A DNA stretch of 64,000 nucleotides from Streptococcus sp. k-402 (lineage in GTDB: Bacteria; Bacillota; Bacilli; Lactobacillales; Streptococcaceae). This document shows positions 33,434-42,907 of this stretch, piece after piece. The DNA is taken from contig NZ_VMNB01000003.1 in assembly GCF_013277515.1 (NCBI RefSeq), forward strand, positions 198,230 to 262,229. The letters run 5' to 3'. Made by a program: the position numbers and the translations under genes. Numbering within the stretch: the first letter of the stretch is position 1; every line of letters starts with the position of its first letter. Below the pieces are notes generated by a model, which was given only the letters and a program-made list of their open reading frames with translations, made no database searches and was not told the origin of the DNA.

Positions 33434-36265
33434 ATGCAAGATAAAATTGTCATTCATGGGGCGCGTGCCCATAATTTAAAAAATATTGATGTGGAGATTC
33501 CGCGAGACAAGCTGGTTGTCGTGACTGGCTTGTCAGGTTCAGGGAAATCCAGTCTGGCCTTTGATACCCTCTATGCGGAGGGACAACGTCGCTATGTAGA
33601 GAGTCTATCAGCCTATGCTCGCCAGTTTTTGGGCAACATGGAGAAGCCTGATGTAGATGCCATTGATGGCCTGAGCCCAGCTATTTCCATCGACCAGAAA
33701 ACGACTAGCAAAAACCCTCGCTCGACGGTGGGAACAACGACTGAAATCAATGACTATCTGCGTCTCCTCTACGCGCGTGTGGGGACGCCTTACTGTATCA
33801 ACGGACACGGGGCTATCAAGGCTTCTTCTGTGGAGCAAATCGTTGATAAGGTTTTGGAGTTACCTGAACGCCAGCGCTTGCAGATCTTGGCCCCGGTCAT
33901 CCGCAAGAAAAAAGGCCAACATAAGAGTGTTATCGAGAAGGTTCAGAAAGATGGGTATGTTCGTGTCCGTGTGGATGGGGAAGTCTATGATGTGACCGAA
34001 GTGCCAGAGTTGTCTAAGAGCAGGCAACACAATATTGATGTCGTGGTTGACCGTATTGTCATCAAGGAGGGTATTCGTAGTCGTCTCTTTGATTCCATTG
34101 AGGCAGCCCTTCGTATCTCAGAAGGCTATGTCATTATCGACACCATGGACGACTCTGAGTTGCTCTTCTCTGAGCATTATGCCTGTCCAGTTTGTGGTTT
34201 TACTGTTCCAGAGTTAGAGCCTCGTCTCTTCTCATTCAATGCTCCTTTTGGTTCTTGTAGTGAGTGTGATGGCTTAGGCATCAAGCTGGAGGTGGATACT
34301 GATTTGGTAGTGCCAGATGCCAGCAAAACGCTACGCGAGGGAGCCTTGGCTCCTTGGAATCCTATCTCATCCAACTACTATCCAAACATGCTAGAGCAGG
34401 CTATGACAGCCTTTGGAGTGGATATGGATAAGCCTTTTGAGGACTTGTCAGAAGAAGACAAAAACTTGATTCTCTACGGCTCAGATGGCAAGGAATTCCA
34501 TTTCCACTATGAGAATGAATTTGGCGGTGTGCGTGATATTGACATTCCTTTTGAGGGAGTTGTCAATAATATCAAGCGTCGCTATCACGAGACAAACAGC
34601 GACTACACTCGCACCCAGATGCGCCTCTACATGAATGAGCTGACCTGCGGAACTTGTCATGGTTATCGCCTCAATGACCAGGCCTTATCTGTCCGTGTGG
34701 GTGGTGAGCAAGGGCCACATATCGGAGAAATTTCAGACCTGTCTATTGCAGATCACTTGGAATTGGTGAGTCAGCTAACCTTATCTGAAAATGAAGCCAT
34801 CATTGCTCGTCCTATTCTCAAGGAAATCAAGGATCGTTTGACCTTCCTTAATAACGTGGGTCTTAACTATCTGACCCTGTCTCGTTCGGCAGGAACCCTT
34901 TCAGGTGGGGAAAGTCAGCGTATTCGCTTGGCAACCCAGATTGGTTCTAACCTATCAGGTGTCCTCTATATCCTAGATGAGCCGTCAATTGGTCTTCACC
35001 AGAGGGACAATGACCGTCTTATTGCCAGTCTCAAAAAGATGCGTGACTTGGGTAATACACTCATTGTGGTGGAACATGATGAAGATACCATGCGCGAAGC
35101 GGATTATCTGATTGACGTTGGTCCTGGTGCGGGTGTTTTTGGTGGGGAGATTGTTGCTGCGGGTACGCCCAAGCAGGTTGCTCGCAATAGCAAGTCTATC
35201 ACAGGTCAGTACTTGTCAGGCAAACGTGCCATTCCAGTACCAGAAGAGCGTCGTGTTGGTAATGGTCGTTTTATCGAAGTGACAGGAGCGCGTGAGAACA
35301 ACCTGCAAAATGTCACAGCTCGCTTCCCACTAGGAAAATTCATCGCAGTGACTGGTGTATCAGGTTCAGGGAAATCGACCCTCATTAACAGCATCCTCAA
35401 AAAAGCCATTGCCCAGAAGCTCAACCGTAATTCAGACAAACCAGGTAAATTCAAAACGATTACAGGGATTGAGCATGTAGACCGCTTGATTGATATTGAC
35501 CAGAGTCCTATCGGACGAACGCCGAGGTCCAACCCAGCTACCTATACAGGAGTTTTTGACGATATACGTGACCTTTTTGCTCAGACAAATGAAGCTAAGA
35601 TTCGTGGCTACAAGAAGGGACGTTTCAGTTTTAACGTCAAGGGTGGCCGTTGCGAAGCCTGCTCGGGTGACGGGATTATCAAGATTGAGATGCACTTCTT
35701 GCCAGATGTTTATGTGGCTTGTGAAGTCTGCCACGGAACCCGCTACAACAGTGAAACACTAGAAGTTCACTACAAGGAAAAGAATATCTCGCAGGTCTTG
35801 GACATGACCGTCAATGATGCGGTGGAGTTCTTCCAACACATTCCTAAGATTCAACGCAAACTCCAGACTATCAAGGATGTAGGGCTAGGCTACGTAACGC
35901 TAGGGCAACCAGCTACCACCCTTTCTGGGGGAGAGGCCCAGCGTATGAAACTGGCTAGTGAACTCCACAAACGCTCGACAGGAAAATCTTTCTACATTCT
36001 GGATGAGCCGACGACAGGGCTTCATACCGAGGATATCGCTCGCTTGCTTAAAGTCTTGGCTCGCTTTGTAGACGATGGCAATACAGTCCTTGTTATCGAG
36101 CACAATCTAGATGTTATTAAGACGGCAGACCATATTATTGACTTGGGACCTGAGGGCGGTGTCGGTGGTGGAACCATCATCGCAACAGGAACTCCAGAAG
36201 AAGTAGCGGCTAACCAAGCCAGCTACACAGGACAGTATTTGAAAGGAAAATTACATCATGAATAA
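33434..36265 (+). CDS. uvrA: Excinuclease ABC subunit A
   Basis: The 943-residue protein has two ABC ATPase modules: Walker [15 protein letters not shown] near residue 35 and [10 protein letters not shown] near 645, with signature LSGGES and LSGGEA. Zinc fingers are CPVCGF with CSECDG in the first half, and CEACSG with CEVCHG in the second. UvrA scans DNA for bulky lesions with UvrB. The start [10 protein letters not shown] is the conserved family start. The phage-satellite island lies directly upstream but leaves the -10 intact. Confidence 0.97.
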   Translation: MQDKIVIHGARAHNLKNIDVEIPRDKLVVVTGLSGSGKSSLAFDTLYAEGQRRYVESLSAYARQFLGNMEKPDVDAIDGLSPAISIDQKTTSKNPRSTVGTTTEINDYLRLLYARVGTPYCINGHGAIKASSVEQIVDKVLELPERQRLQILAPVIRKKKGQHKSVIEKVQKDGYVRVRVDGEVYDVTEVPELSKSRQHNIDVVVDRIVIKEGIRSRLFDSIEAALRISEGYVIIDTMDDSELLFSEHYACPVCGFTVPELEPRLFSFNAPFGSCSECDGLGIKLEVDTDLVVPDASKTLREGALAPWNPISSNYYPNMLEQAMTAFGVDMDKPFEDLSEEDKNLILYGSDGKEFHFHYENEFGGVRDIDIPFEGVVNNIKRRYHETNSDYTRTQMRLYMNELTCGTCHGYRLNDQALSVRVGGEQGPHIGEISDLSIADHLELVSQLTLSENEAIIARPILKEIKDRLTFLNNVGLNYLTLSRSAGTLSGGESQRIRLATQIGSNLSGVLYILDEPSIGLHQRDNDRLIASLKKMRDLGNTLIVVEHDEDTMREADYLIDVGPGAGVFGGEIVAAGTPKQVARNSKSITGQYLSGKRAIPVPEERRVGNGRFIEVTGARENNLQNVTARFPLGKFIAVTGVSGSGKSTLINSILKKAIAQKLNRNSDKPGKFKTITGIEHVDRLIDIDQSPIGRTPRSNPATYTGVFDDIRDLFAQTNEAKIRGYKKGRFSFNVKGGRCEACSGDGIIKIEMHFLPDVYVACEVCHGTRYNSETLEVHYKEKNISQVLDMTVNDAVEFFQHIPKIQRKLQTIKDVGLGYVTLGQPATTLSGGEAQRMKLASELHKRSTGKSFYILDEPTTGLHTEDIARLLKVLARFVDDGNTVLVIEHNLDVIKTADHIIDLGPEGGVGGGTIIATGTPEEVAANQASYTGQYLKGKLHHE

Positions 36266-37319
36266 ACGCGTACAAGCATTTCTAGATAAAATGCAAGAAA
36301 AAGAACTAGATGGTATCATCATCAATAACCTTAAAAACGTCTATTATTTGACTGGTTTTTGGGGCTCAAACGGAACAGTCTTTATCAGCCGTGACCGTCA
36401 GGTCTTGGTGACAGACTCTCGCTATATCATTGCAGCCAAGCAAGAAACCAGTGGCTTTGAGATTGTAGCTGACCGCGATGAATTAGCTGTTATTGCAGGA
36501 ATTGTTAAGGACATGGGCTTGTCTCGAATCGGTTTTGAAGATGAGATTTCGGTCTCTTATTATCATCGTATGCAGGCAACCTTTGAAGGAATTGACTTGC
36601 TTCCACAGACTCAGTTTGTTGAGGGTCTTCGAATGATTAAGGATGAGGCGGAGATTGCAGCTATTCGCAAGGCTTGTTCTATCTCAGACCAAGCTTTTCG
36701 CGATGCGCTTGACTTTATTAAGCCAGGAAAGACTGAAATTGAGATTGCCAACTTCCTTGACTTCCGCATGCGTGAGTTGGGAGCATCTGGCTTGTCTTTT
36801 GACACAATTCTAGCTAGCGGTATCAATTCTTCCAAACCCCATGCCCATCCTATGCACAAACCAGTGGAGCTAGGAGAAGCCATTACAATGGACTTCGGTT
36901 GCCTTTATGACCACTATGTCAGTGATATGACACGGACTATCTATCTAGGGCATGTTAGCGACGAGCAAGCAGAGATTTACAATACGGTTTTGAAAGCTAA
37001 CCAAGCCTTGATTGATCAGGCTAAGGCAGGATTAGGTTTCCGAGACTTTGACAAAATTCCTCGTGATATTATCATCGAGGCAGGTTATGGCGACTACTTT
37101 ACCCACGGTATTGGACACGGTATTGGACTGGATATTCATGAAGAACCTTACTTTAGCCAGACTTCTACAGAAACTATTAAGGCAGGTATGGCATTGACCG
37201 ATGAACCAGGTATCTATATCGAAGGCAAATATGGCGTTCGTATCGAGGATGATATCCTGATTACAGAGACAGGTTGTGAATTATTGACCCTTGCTCCAAA
37301 AGAGTTGATAGTTATTTAA
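36258..37319 (+). CDS. pepP: Xaa-Pro aminopeptidase family (M24B)
   Basis: The 353-residue protein has a creatinase-like N-terminal domain and a pita-bread catalytic domain. Metal ligands are Asp and Asp in [18 protein letters not shown], His in [17 protein letters not shown], and two Glu in [18 protein letters not shown]. It cleaves the N-terminal residue before proline. It overlaps uvrA by 8 bases and is probably co-transcribed. Confidence 0.92.
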   Translation: MNKRVQAFLDKMQEKELDGIIINNLKNVYYLTGFWGSNGTVFISRDRQVLVTDSRYIIAAKQETSGFEIVADRDELAVIAGIVKDMGLSRIGFEDEISVSYYHRMQATFEGIDLLPQTQFVEGLRMIKDEAEIAAIRKACSISDQAFRDALDFIKPGKTEIEIANFLDFRMRELGASGLSFDTILASGINSSKPHAHPMHKPVELGEAITMDFGCLYDHYVSDMTRTIYLGHVSDEQAEIYNTVLKANQALIDQAKAGLGFRDFDKIPRDIIIEAGYGDYFTHGIGHGIGLDIHEEPYFSQTSTETIKAGMALTDEPGIYIEGKYGVRIEDDILITETGCELLTLAPKELIVI

Positions 37320-37339
37320 GAGTTAAACAACTCAAATGA

Positions 37340-37368
37340 TTGACTTTTAAATTTTAAAGGTTTATACT
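37340..37368 (+). promoter_or_regulatory. mgtA promoter
   Basis: TTGACT (37340-37345), 17 bases, TATACT (37363-37368). Transcription would begin at the 5' edge of the M-box. Confidence 0.78.
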
Positions 37369-37371
37369 GAA

Positions 37372-37515
37372 AGACGAAAACGGTAGGTGAGGCTACCATA
37401 GGGATACGGATGACTACCGCAAAGCAGTGGAGACACTACTCGTTGGTCAACAGTCCTGGTCGCGAAGGCCAAGACTAAGCTCATTACATTGCCCTATGGA
37501 GTTAAAGCTTGAACG
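37372..37515 (+). promoter_or_regulatory. M-box (ykoK) magnesium riboswitch
   Basis: The leader contains the conserved M-box blocks GGTAGGTGAGGCTACC, AGGGATACGGATGACTACCG, TTGGTCAACAGTCCTGGTC and a closing GAGTTAAAGCTTGAAC. M-box RNAs fold around several Mg2+ ions and shut off expression when magnesium is plentiful. A terminator follows at 37539-37566. The downstream gene is a magnesium-type P-ATPase, which agrees with the call. Confidence 0.9.
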
Positions 37516-37538
37516 AAAAACAGATAATTAGTTTTTTA

Positions 37539-37566
37539 ATCCTGCCATTTTATGGTGGGATTTTCT
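37539..37566 (+). terminator. Terminator of the M-box expression platform
   Basis: ATCCTGCCA (37539-37547) pairs along its whole length with TGGTGGGAT (37553-37561) with two G-T pairs, followed by TTTTC. It would form when the riboswitch is bound to Mg2+. Confidence 0.75.
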
Positions 37567-37596
37567 ACTGTTTAAATCAAAGAAAGGAGACAGACG

Positions 37597-37668
37597 ATGC
37601 AAATTGACGACCATCCGGAACCGCACATACACAGCCAATCGCTGATTTGTGTCGTTCTGCCCTTATAA
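37597..37668 (+). CDS. Short leader peptide before mgtA (MgtL-like)
   Basis: An ATG at 37597 after AAAGGAGA encodes 23 residues: MQIDDHPEPHIHSQSLICVV then LPL. The strong ribosome site and the gap of 53 bases to mgtA support real translation. The early DDHPEP stretch resembles the acidic-proline run (EPDPTP) of enterobacterial MgtL, where it destabilises ribosomes at low Mg2+ and turns on the downstream gene. The second half of the frame lies in one arm of a hairpin (37629-37640 with 37672-37686). The analogy is an inference. Confidence 0.6.
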   Translation: MQIDDHPEPHIHSQSLICVVLPL

Positions 37669-37686
37669 AGTGATTGGTCTCTGTGT
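37629..37686 (+). other. Hairpin overlapping the leader ORF
   Basis: ACACAG and CCAATC (37629-37640) pair with GATTGG and CTGTGT (37672-37686), with a 3-base bulge. Ribosomes moving through the leader ORF would open it. Confidence 0.6.
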
Positions 37687-37721
37687 ATGAAACACATCAT
37701 TCATACAGATAGGAGAAACCA

Positions 37722-40382
37722 ATGAAAACTACAAAAGAAAGATTAGCAACAGCTATTCATACAGCTTTAAACGAAACTCTATCTTTTTATAAGACAAGTC
37801 TAACAGGCTTGACTGAGGAGCAGGTGGAGAAAAATCGTGACCTATATGGCGAAAATACCATCACAAAGGGTCAAGAAGACAGTATCCTCAAAAAGATTTA
37901 CGAATCCATTATCAATCCTTTTACGATCATCTTACTGGTCATCGCCGTGATTTCCTTGGTGACCAATGTCTGGTTGGCAAAACCAGGTCAAGAGGATCCG
38001 ACGACTTCTATTATCATCGTTGTCCTAGTCCTCATTTCTGGTGGCATACGCTTTGTCCAAGAACTCCGTAGTGATAAGGCTGCGACCAATCTATCAAAAA
38101 TGATTGTCAACACAGCGACTGTCATTCGTCAAGGAGAAATTCAAGAAGTACCTATCGATGATTTGGTAGTGGGTGACGTGGTTAAATTAAGTGCTGGAGA
38201 CATGATTCCAGCAGATCTTCTTTTATTTGAGTCGCGCGATTTCTTTGTACAACAGTCGGGCTTGACAGGTGAAAGTGAATCGGTTGAAAAATTGTCCTTG
38301 ACCAAGGCAACAGTTCAACAATCTGATAGTCTGCTAGAAGCAGAAGCGCTCGCCTTTATGGGAACCAATGTCTTGTCTGGTAGTGCCAAGGCCGTGGTTT
38401 TAGCAGTTGGTGATGATACCATGATGGGGGCCATTGAGCAGACTTTGAACACCTATGACGAGCCTACTTCGTTTGAACGGGAGATGAATAGTATTTCGTG
38501 GCTCTTGATTCGTTTGATGCTGGTCATGGTGCCCATCGTTTTCTTGTCCAATGGTTTAACAGATGGTGATTGGCTGGAAGCTGGCGTATTTGCTTTGAGT
38601 GTTGGTGTTGGATTGACACCTGAGATGCTTCCTATGATTATCACGGCCAGTCTAGCAAAAGGCTCCATCATTATGGCCAAGGAAAAAGTGGTTATCAAGA
38701 AACTCAATGCCATACAGGACTTAGGGGCGATTGATATTTTGTGTACAGATAAGACAGGAACTCTAACCCAAGACGAGATTGTCCTTGAATATCCCTTGGA
38801 CATCCACGGACGCTTGGATTTGACCGTCTTGAGACGAGCTTATCTCAATTCTTATTTTCAAACGGGCTTGAAAAATTTGATGGACAGAGCCATCATCAAA
38901 CGGACTGAAAAGGAAGCAAAAGAACACGCCCTCTTGCAAAATCTGGCTCAAACTTTTCAAAAAATAGATGAGCTTCCCTTTGATTTTGAACGTAGACGGA
39001 TGAGTGTTATCGTTAAGGATGAACACGAGGTTGTTAGTTTGGTAACCAAGGGTGCCCTAGAGGAAATGTTGACGATTTCCAGTTATGCGGAATATCAAGG
39101 AGTGATTACTCCCTTGACAGATGTTATTAGAGAAGAAATTTTAGCAGAAGTCAGACAACTAAATCAACAAGGTTTGCGTGTCTTGGGAGTGGCCTATAAG
39201 TCAGGTTTGAGGGAAGGTCATGCCTATACAGTTGATGATGAAGGGGATATGATTCTAACTGGTTATTTAGCCTTCCTAGATCCTCCTAAACCATCTGCAG
39301 CACCAGCAATTAAGGCTCTGTTAGAACATGGAGTTCAAACAAAGATTTTGACGGGAGACAACGAAAAAGTTACCCAAGCAGTCTGTGAAAAGGTTGGTTT
39401 GGATATCAATCAGATGCTGTTGGGGTCTGAAATTGATCAGATGAGTAATCAAGAATTGGCCCAAGCGGTAGAGGAGGTAACTGTCTTCGCCAAACTTTCT
39501 CCGGACCAAAAAGCAAGGATTATTCTGCAATTTAAGGCTAATGGTCATGCTGTCGGCTATATGGGAGATGGGATCAATGATGCTCCTTCTATGAAAGTTG
39601 CAGATGTGGGGATTTCTGTTGATACAGCAGTAGATATTGCCAAAGAAACAGCTGATGTTATCCTACTTGATAAGGATCTCATGGTGCTTGAAAAAGGACT
39701 TGTTGAAGGTCGTAAGGTCTATGCCAATATGACCAAATATATCAAAATGACAGTGAGTTCTAATTTTGGAAATATCTTATCCCTATTGGTCTCTGGAATC
39801 TTTTTACCATTTTTACCGATGGCGCCAGTCCATTTGATTATCTTAAATCTAGTCTATGATTTGTCTTGTATTGCCTTGCCTTTTGACAAGGTGGATAAAG
39901 ATTTTTTGAGAAATCCGCATATATGGGAAGCTAAGTCCATCACACGTTTCATGGTTTGGATGGGGCCTATCTCTTCTGCCTTTGATATTTTGACCTTTAT
40001 TTTGCTCTATTTTATCATTGTACCCATGACGACAGGTCATGCCTATGTTCATGGAGCAGAGTCGGCCGTAGGATTTATTGTCTTGTTCCAGACAGGTTGG
40101 TTTATCGAGTCTATGTGGTCGCAGACCATGGTTATTCATATGTTGCGTTCAGCCAAAATTCCTTTTTTACAAAGTCGTCCAGCTTGGCTAGTCCTTGTGA
40201 CAACCTTATTGGCTGCAGCCTTTGTGACCTTCCTTCCCTACAGTCCACTAGCTAGCCTTCTCCATCTAACTCCTTTAAAATCGATTTATTTCATCTTTTT
40301 ACTTTTCATCATTATTTTGTATATGATTAGTGTGACAATTGTGAAAAAAATCTATATCAAGAAATATAACGAATGGCTGTAA
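37722..40382 (+). CDS. mgtA: Magnesium-importing P-type ATPase
   Basis: The 886-residue pump has the P-type landmarks: TGES in the actuator domain, the phosphorylation motif DKTGTLT (Asp near residue 341), KGALEEM, and MGDGINDAPSM in the hinge. Ten membrane helices are expected. The absence of CPC-type motifs and the M-box leader both fit a type IIIB Mg2+ pump rather than a heavy-metal or calcium pump. GGAGAAACC precedes the ATG. Confidence 0.92.
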   Translation: MKTTKERLATAIHTALNETLSFYKTSLTGLTEEQVEKNRDLYGENTITKGQEDSILKKIYESIINPFTIILLVIAVISLVTNVWLAKPGQEDPTTSIIIVVLVLISGGIRFVQELRSDKAATNLSKMIVNTATVIRQGEIQEVPIDDLVVGDVVKLSAGDMIPADLLLFESRDFFVQQSGLTGESESVEKLSLTKATVQQSDSLLEAEALAFMGTNVLSGSAKAVVLAVGDDTMMGAIEQTLNTYDEPTSFEREMNSISWLLIRLMLVMVPIVFLSNGLTDGDWLEAGVFALSVGVGLTPEMLPMIITASLAKGSIIMAKEKVVIKKLNAIQDLGAIDILCTDKTGTLTQDEIVLEYPLDIHGRLDLTVLRRAYLNSYFQTGLKNLMDRAIIKRTEKEAKEHALLQNLAQTFQKIDELPFDFERRRMSVIVKDEHEVVSLVTKGALEEMLTISSYAEYQGVITPLTDVIREEILAEVRQLNQQGLRVLGVAYKSGLREGHAYTVDDEGDMILTGYLAFLDPPKPSAAPAIKALLEHGVQTKILTGDNEKVTQAVCEKVGLDINQMLLGSEIDQMSNQELAQAVEEVTVFAKLSPDQKARIILQFKANGHAVGYMGDGINDAPSMKVADVGISVDTAVDIAKETADVILLDKDLMVLEKGLVEGRKVYANMTKYIKMTVSSNFGNILSLLVSGIFLPFLPMAPVHLIILNLVYDLSCIALPFDKVDKDFLRNPHIWEAKSITRFMVWMGPISSAFDILTFILLYFIIVPMTTGHAYVHGAESAVGFIVLFQTGWFIESMWSQTMVIHMLRSAKIPFLQSRPAWLVLVTTLLAAAFVTFLPYSPLASLLHLTPLKSIYFIFLLFIIILYMISVTIVKKIYIKKYNEWL

Positions 40383-40467
40383 ATTTTATTTTGTCAAGAA
40401 AAAAGTACGAAAATGACGAAAAAAGTCAAAAAAATTTAAAAATAGGTCGCAAGTCGGATGTTTTTTA

Positions 40468-40476
40468 TGGTATAAT
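40468..40476 (+). promoter_or_regulatory. Extended -10 of spx
   Basis: TGGTATAAT, about 42 bases before the spx start. The gap 40383-40517 holds nothing else recognisable. Confidence 0.6.
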
Positions 40477-40517
40477 AGACTAAACTGATAGTAACATGTA
40501 GCGAAAGGGGTAGGTAC

Positions 40518-40916
40518 ATGATTAAAATTTATACAGTCTCAAGTTGTACTAGCTGTAAAAAAGCAAAAACCTGGCTCAATGCCCACCAGTTAAGTTATAA
40601 AGAACAAAACCTTGGTAAAGAAGGGATTACGAGAGAAGAATTACTGGATATTCTAACCAAAACAGATAACGGAATAGCCAGCATCGTTTCATCTAAAAAT
40701 CGCTATGCCAAAGCCCTTGGAGTGGATATCGAAGATTTGAGTGTCAATGAAGTCCTCAATCTGATTATGGAAACGCCGAGAATTTTAAAGAGCCCAATCC
40801 TTGTGGATGAAAAACGCCTGCAAGTTGGCTACAAGGAAGACGATATTCGTGCCTTCCTACCACGCTCTGTCCGTAATGTAGAAAATGCAGAAGCACGTTT
40901 GCGTGCAGCTCTATAA
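40518..40916 (+). CDS. spx: Spx-family redox regulator
   Basis: The 132-residue ArsC-like protein has the CxxC redox switch at the N-terminus (VSSCTSCKKAKTWL) and the ending RSVRNVENAEARLRAAL. Spx binds the RNA polymerase alpha C-terminal domain to redirect transcription under oxidative or envelope stress. Streptococci have two Spx paralogues; which this is cannot be decided here. Confidence 0.88.
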   Translation: MIKIYTVSSCTSCKKAKTWLNAHQLSYKEQNLGKEGITREELLDILTKTDNGIASIVSSKNRYAKALGVDIEDLSVNEVLNLIMETPRILKSPILVDEKRLQVGYKEDDIRAFLPRSVRNVENAEARLRAAL

Positions 40917-40924
40917 ACATCAAG

Positions 40925-40955
40925 GCTGGGAGCAACTCCCAGTCTTATTCTATTT
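40925..40955 (+). terminator. Terminator of spx
   Basis: GGCTGGGAG pairs with CTCCCAGTC, followed by TTATTCTATTTT. Confidence 0.75.
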
Positions 40956-40981
40956 TAATTTTAAAAAGAAAGAAGAAAGAA

Positions 40982-41551
40982 ATGAAAAAAATAGTTCTTG
41001 TTAGTCTAGCTTTCCTTTTCGTCCTGGTTGGTTGCGGACAGAAAAAAGAAACTGGACCAGCTACAAAAACAGAAAAGGATACGCTTCAGTCAGCATTGCC
41101 AGTTATTGAAAATGCCGAGAAGAATACAGTTGTGACCAAGACTTTGGTCTTGCCCAAGTCAGATGATGGCAGCCAGCAAACCCAAACCATTACATACAAG
41201 GATAAGACTTTTTTGAACTTAACCATTCAACAAAAACGTCCAGTCTCTGATGAGTTGAAGATCTATATTGACCAACATGGAGTGGAAGAAACTCAAAAAG
41301 CTCTTCTCGAGGCAGAGGAGAAGGATGAGGCCATCATAGAAGCTCGTAAATTAGCAGGATTTAAGCTTGAAACTAAACTATTGAGTGCAACAGAACTTCA
41401 AACAACGACTAGTTTTGATTTTCAAGTTCTGGATGTCAAGAAGGCTTCTCAGTTAGAATATTTGAAGAATATTGGCTTAGAAAATCTTTTGAAGAATGAA
41501 CCAAGCAAATATATTTCAGACAGATTGGCAAATGGCGCGACAGAACAATAG
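40982..41551 (+). CDS. DUF1307-like lipoprotein
   Basis: The 189-residue protein has a lipoprotein signal peptide with lipobox LVGC (Cys19). The mature part is rich in Lys and Glu, and the general layout resembles the YehR/DUF1307 lipoproteins. Its function is unknown. It should be lipid-anchored on the outer face of the membrane. AAGAAAGAAGAAAG precedes the ATG. Confidence 0.8.
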   Translation: MKKIVLVSLAFLFVLVGCGQKKETGPATKTEKDTLQSALPVIENAEKNTVVTKTLVLPKSDDGSQQTQTITYKDKTFLNLTIQQKRPVSDELKIYIDQHGVEETQKALLEAEEKDEAIIEARKLAGFKLETKLLSATELQTTTSFDFQVLDVKKASQLEYLKNIGLENLLKNEPSKYISDRLANGATEQ

Positions 41552-41578
41552 AAAATCCAAATAAATAGACTGCCTGAA

Positions 41579-41607
41579 TTGTAGAACGTAAGGAATTATG
41601 CTATAAT
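41579..41607 (+). promoter_or_regulatory. Promoter of the ireB-ruvX operon
   Basis: TTGTAG (41579-41584), 17 bases, TATAAT (41602-41607). Confidence 0.75.
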
Positions 41608-41637
41608 GGTACTATTCTAAGGAAAGAGGGTGTTAGA

Positions 41638-41904
41638 ATGGGATTTACTGAAGAAACAGTACGTTTTAAATTGGACGATTCCAATAAAAAAGAAATTAGC
41701 GAAACTTTGACTGATGTCTATGCTTCGTTGAACGATAAGGGCTACAACCCAATTAACCAAATCGTAGGTTACGTATTGAGTGGAGACCCTGCCTACGTTC
41801 CTCGTTATAATAATGCACGAAATCAAATCCGTAAGTATGAGCGTGATGAAATCGTTGAGGAATTGGTTCGCTACTACCTCAAAGGACAAGGAGTCGATCT
41901 ATAA
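41638..41904 (+). CDS. ireB: IreB family (UPF0297) regulatory phosphoprotein
   Basis: The 88-residue protein matches the UPF0297/IreB family throughout ([51 protein letters not shown]). In enterococci IreB is phosphorylated by the IreK Ser/Thr kinase and restrains cephalosporin resistance. The same three-gene order (ireB, ruvX, DUF1292) is widely kept in Firmicutes. Confidence 0.9.
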
Positions 41905-41907
41905 CCT

Positions 41908-42327
41908 ATGAGAATTATGGGATTGGACGTCGGTTCAAAAACGGTAGGGGTGGCGATTAGCGATCCGCTCGGTTTTACAGCTCAAGGGCTTGAAATCATC
42001 CAAATCAATGAGGAGCAAGGCCAATTTGGTTTTGACCGCGTTAAGGAGTTGGTTGATACTTACAAGGTGGAACGATTTGTAGTGGGCTTGCCTAAAAACA
42101 TGAACAATACAAGCGGACCGCGCGTGGAAGCTAGTCAAGCCTACGGAGCAAAGCTAGAAGAGCTTTTTGGTTTACCAGTAGACTATCAAGATGAACGCTT
42201 GACAACAGTTGCCGCAGAGCGCATGTTGATCGAGCAAGCAGATATCAGTCGCAATAAGCGTAAGAAAGTCATTGATAAGTTAGCAGCTCAGCTGATTTTA
42301 CAAAATTATTTAGATAGAAAATTTTAA
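41908..42327 (+). CDS. ruvX: Putative pre-16S rRNA nuclease YqgF/RuvX
   Basis: The 139-residue RNase H-fold protein has the conserved acidic motif [16 protein letters not shown], the [14 protein letters not shown] block and the DERLTT motif. YqgF matures 16S rRNA 5' ends. It follows ireB by 3 bases. Confidence 0.92.
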   Translation: MRIMGLDVGSKTVGVAISDPLGFTAQGLEIIQINEEQGQFGFDRVKELVDTYKVERFVVGLPKNMNNTSGPRVEASQAYGAKLEELFGLPVDYQDERLTTVAAERMLIEQADISRNKRKKVIDKLAAQLILQNYLDRKF

Positions 42328-42342
42328 TACAAAGGAGAGGCT

Positions 42343-42648
42343 ATGTCACACGATCATAACCACGACCACGAAGAACGTGAATTAATTACACTAGTAGATG
42401 AGCAAGGGAATGAAACCTTGTTTGAAATCCTTTTGACCATTGACGGAAAAGAAGAATTTGGGAAAAACTATGTTCTTCTAGTACCAGTTAACGCAGAAGA
42501 AGACGAAGACGGACAAGTTGAAATCCAAGCTTACTCATTCATCGAAAACGAAGATGGAACAGAAGGCGAATTGCAACCAATCCCAGAAGACTCAGAAGAC
42601 GAATGGAACATGATTGAAGAAGTCTTCAATAGTTTTATGGAGGAGTGA
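42343..42648 (+). CDS. DUF1292 protein
   Basis: The 101-residue protein starts with a His-rich run ([17 protein letters not shown]) and is very acidic overall, ending in [17 protein letters not shown]. This is the DUF1292 family, always found after ruvX and without a known function. AAAGGAGAGG precedes the ATG. Confidence 0.88.
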   Translation: MSHDHNHDHEERELITLVDEQGNETLFEILLTIDGKEEFGKNYVLLVPVNAEEDEDGQVEIQAYSFIENEDGTEGELQPIPEDSEDEWNMIEEVFNSFMEE

Positions 42649-42656
42649 TACAGTCT

Positions 42657-42855
42657 GGGAGACTGTATCACCCCAACTCCCAGAAATTGGGAAGAGTTGG
42701 AACATCCAGTGAACATTTTTACCCCAGTTCCTTTAAATAAGAGAGAGTTGGAACGTCCGGGGGACGTTTTTACCCCACGTTAATATTCATAGTTGCTAGT
42801 GATTAGCTAACCAGGTAAGAGGTCGGGACGAAAATCCTGACCTCGTTTTTGTTAG
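42657..42855 (+). terminator. Tandem terminator-like repeats and a final terminator
   Basis: Two related units beginning AGTTGGAAC and ending TTTTTACCCC lie at about 42695-42727 and 42747-42777. The second holds a perfect hairpin (ACGTCC/GGACGT with T5). A third hairpin, GGTCGGGAC with GTCC-like TCCTGACC and T5, ends at about 42850. There is no gene in 42649-42907. Confidence 0.6.
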
Positions 42856-42907
42856 TTATGAGACTTTATTGAGGCAGTTGATTGAACCTGTAATTAAGGA
42901 GATGTAT

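Noticed and set aside
42657..42780. Possible CRISPR-like repeats
   Set aside because: Only two imperfect units with hairpins and T runs, no spacers of regular length and no cas genes; terminators explain them.
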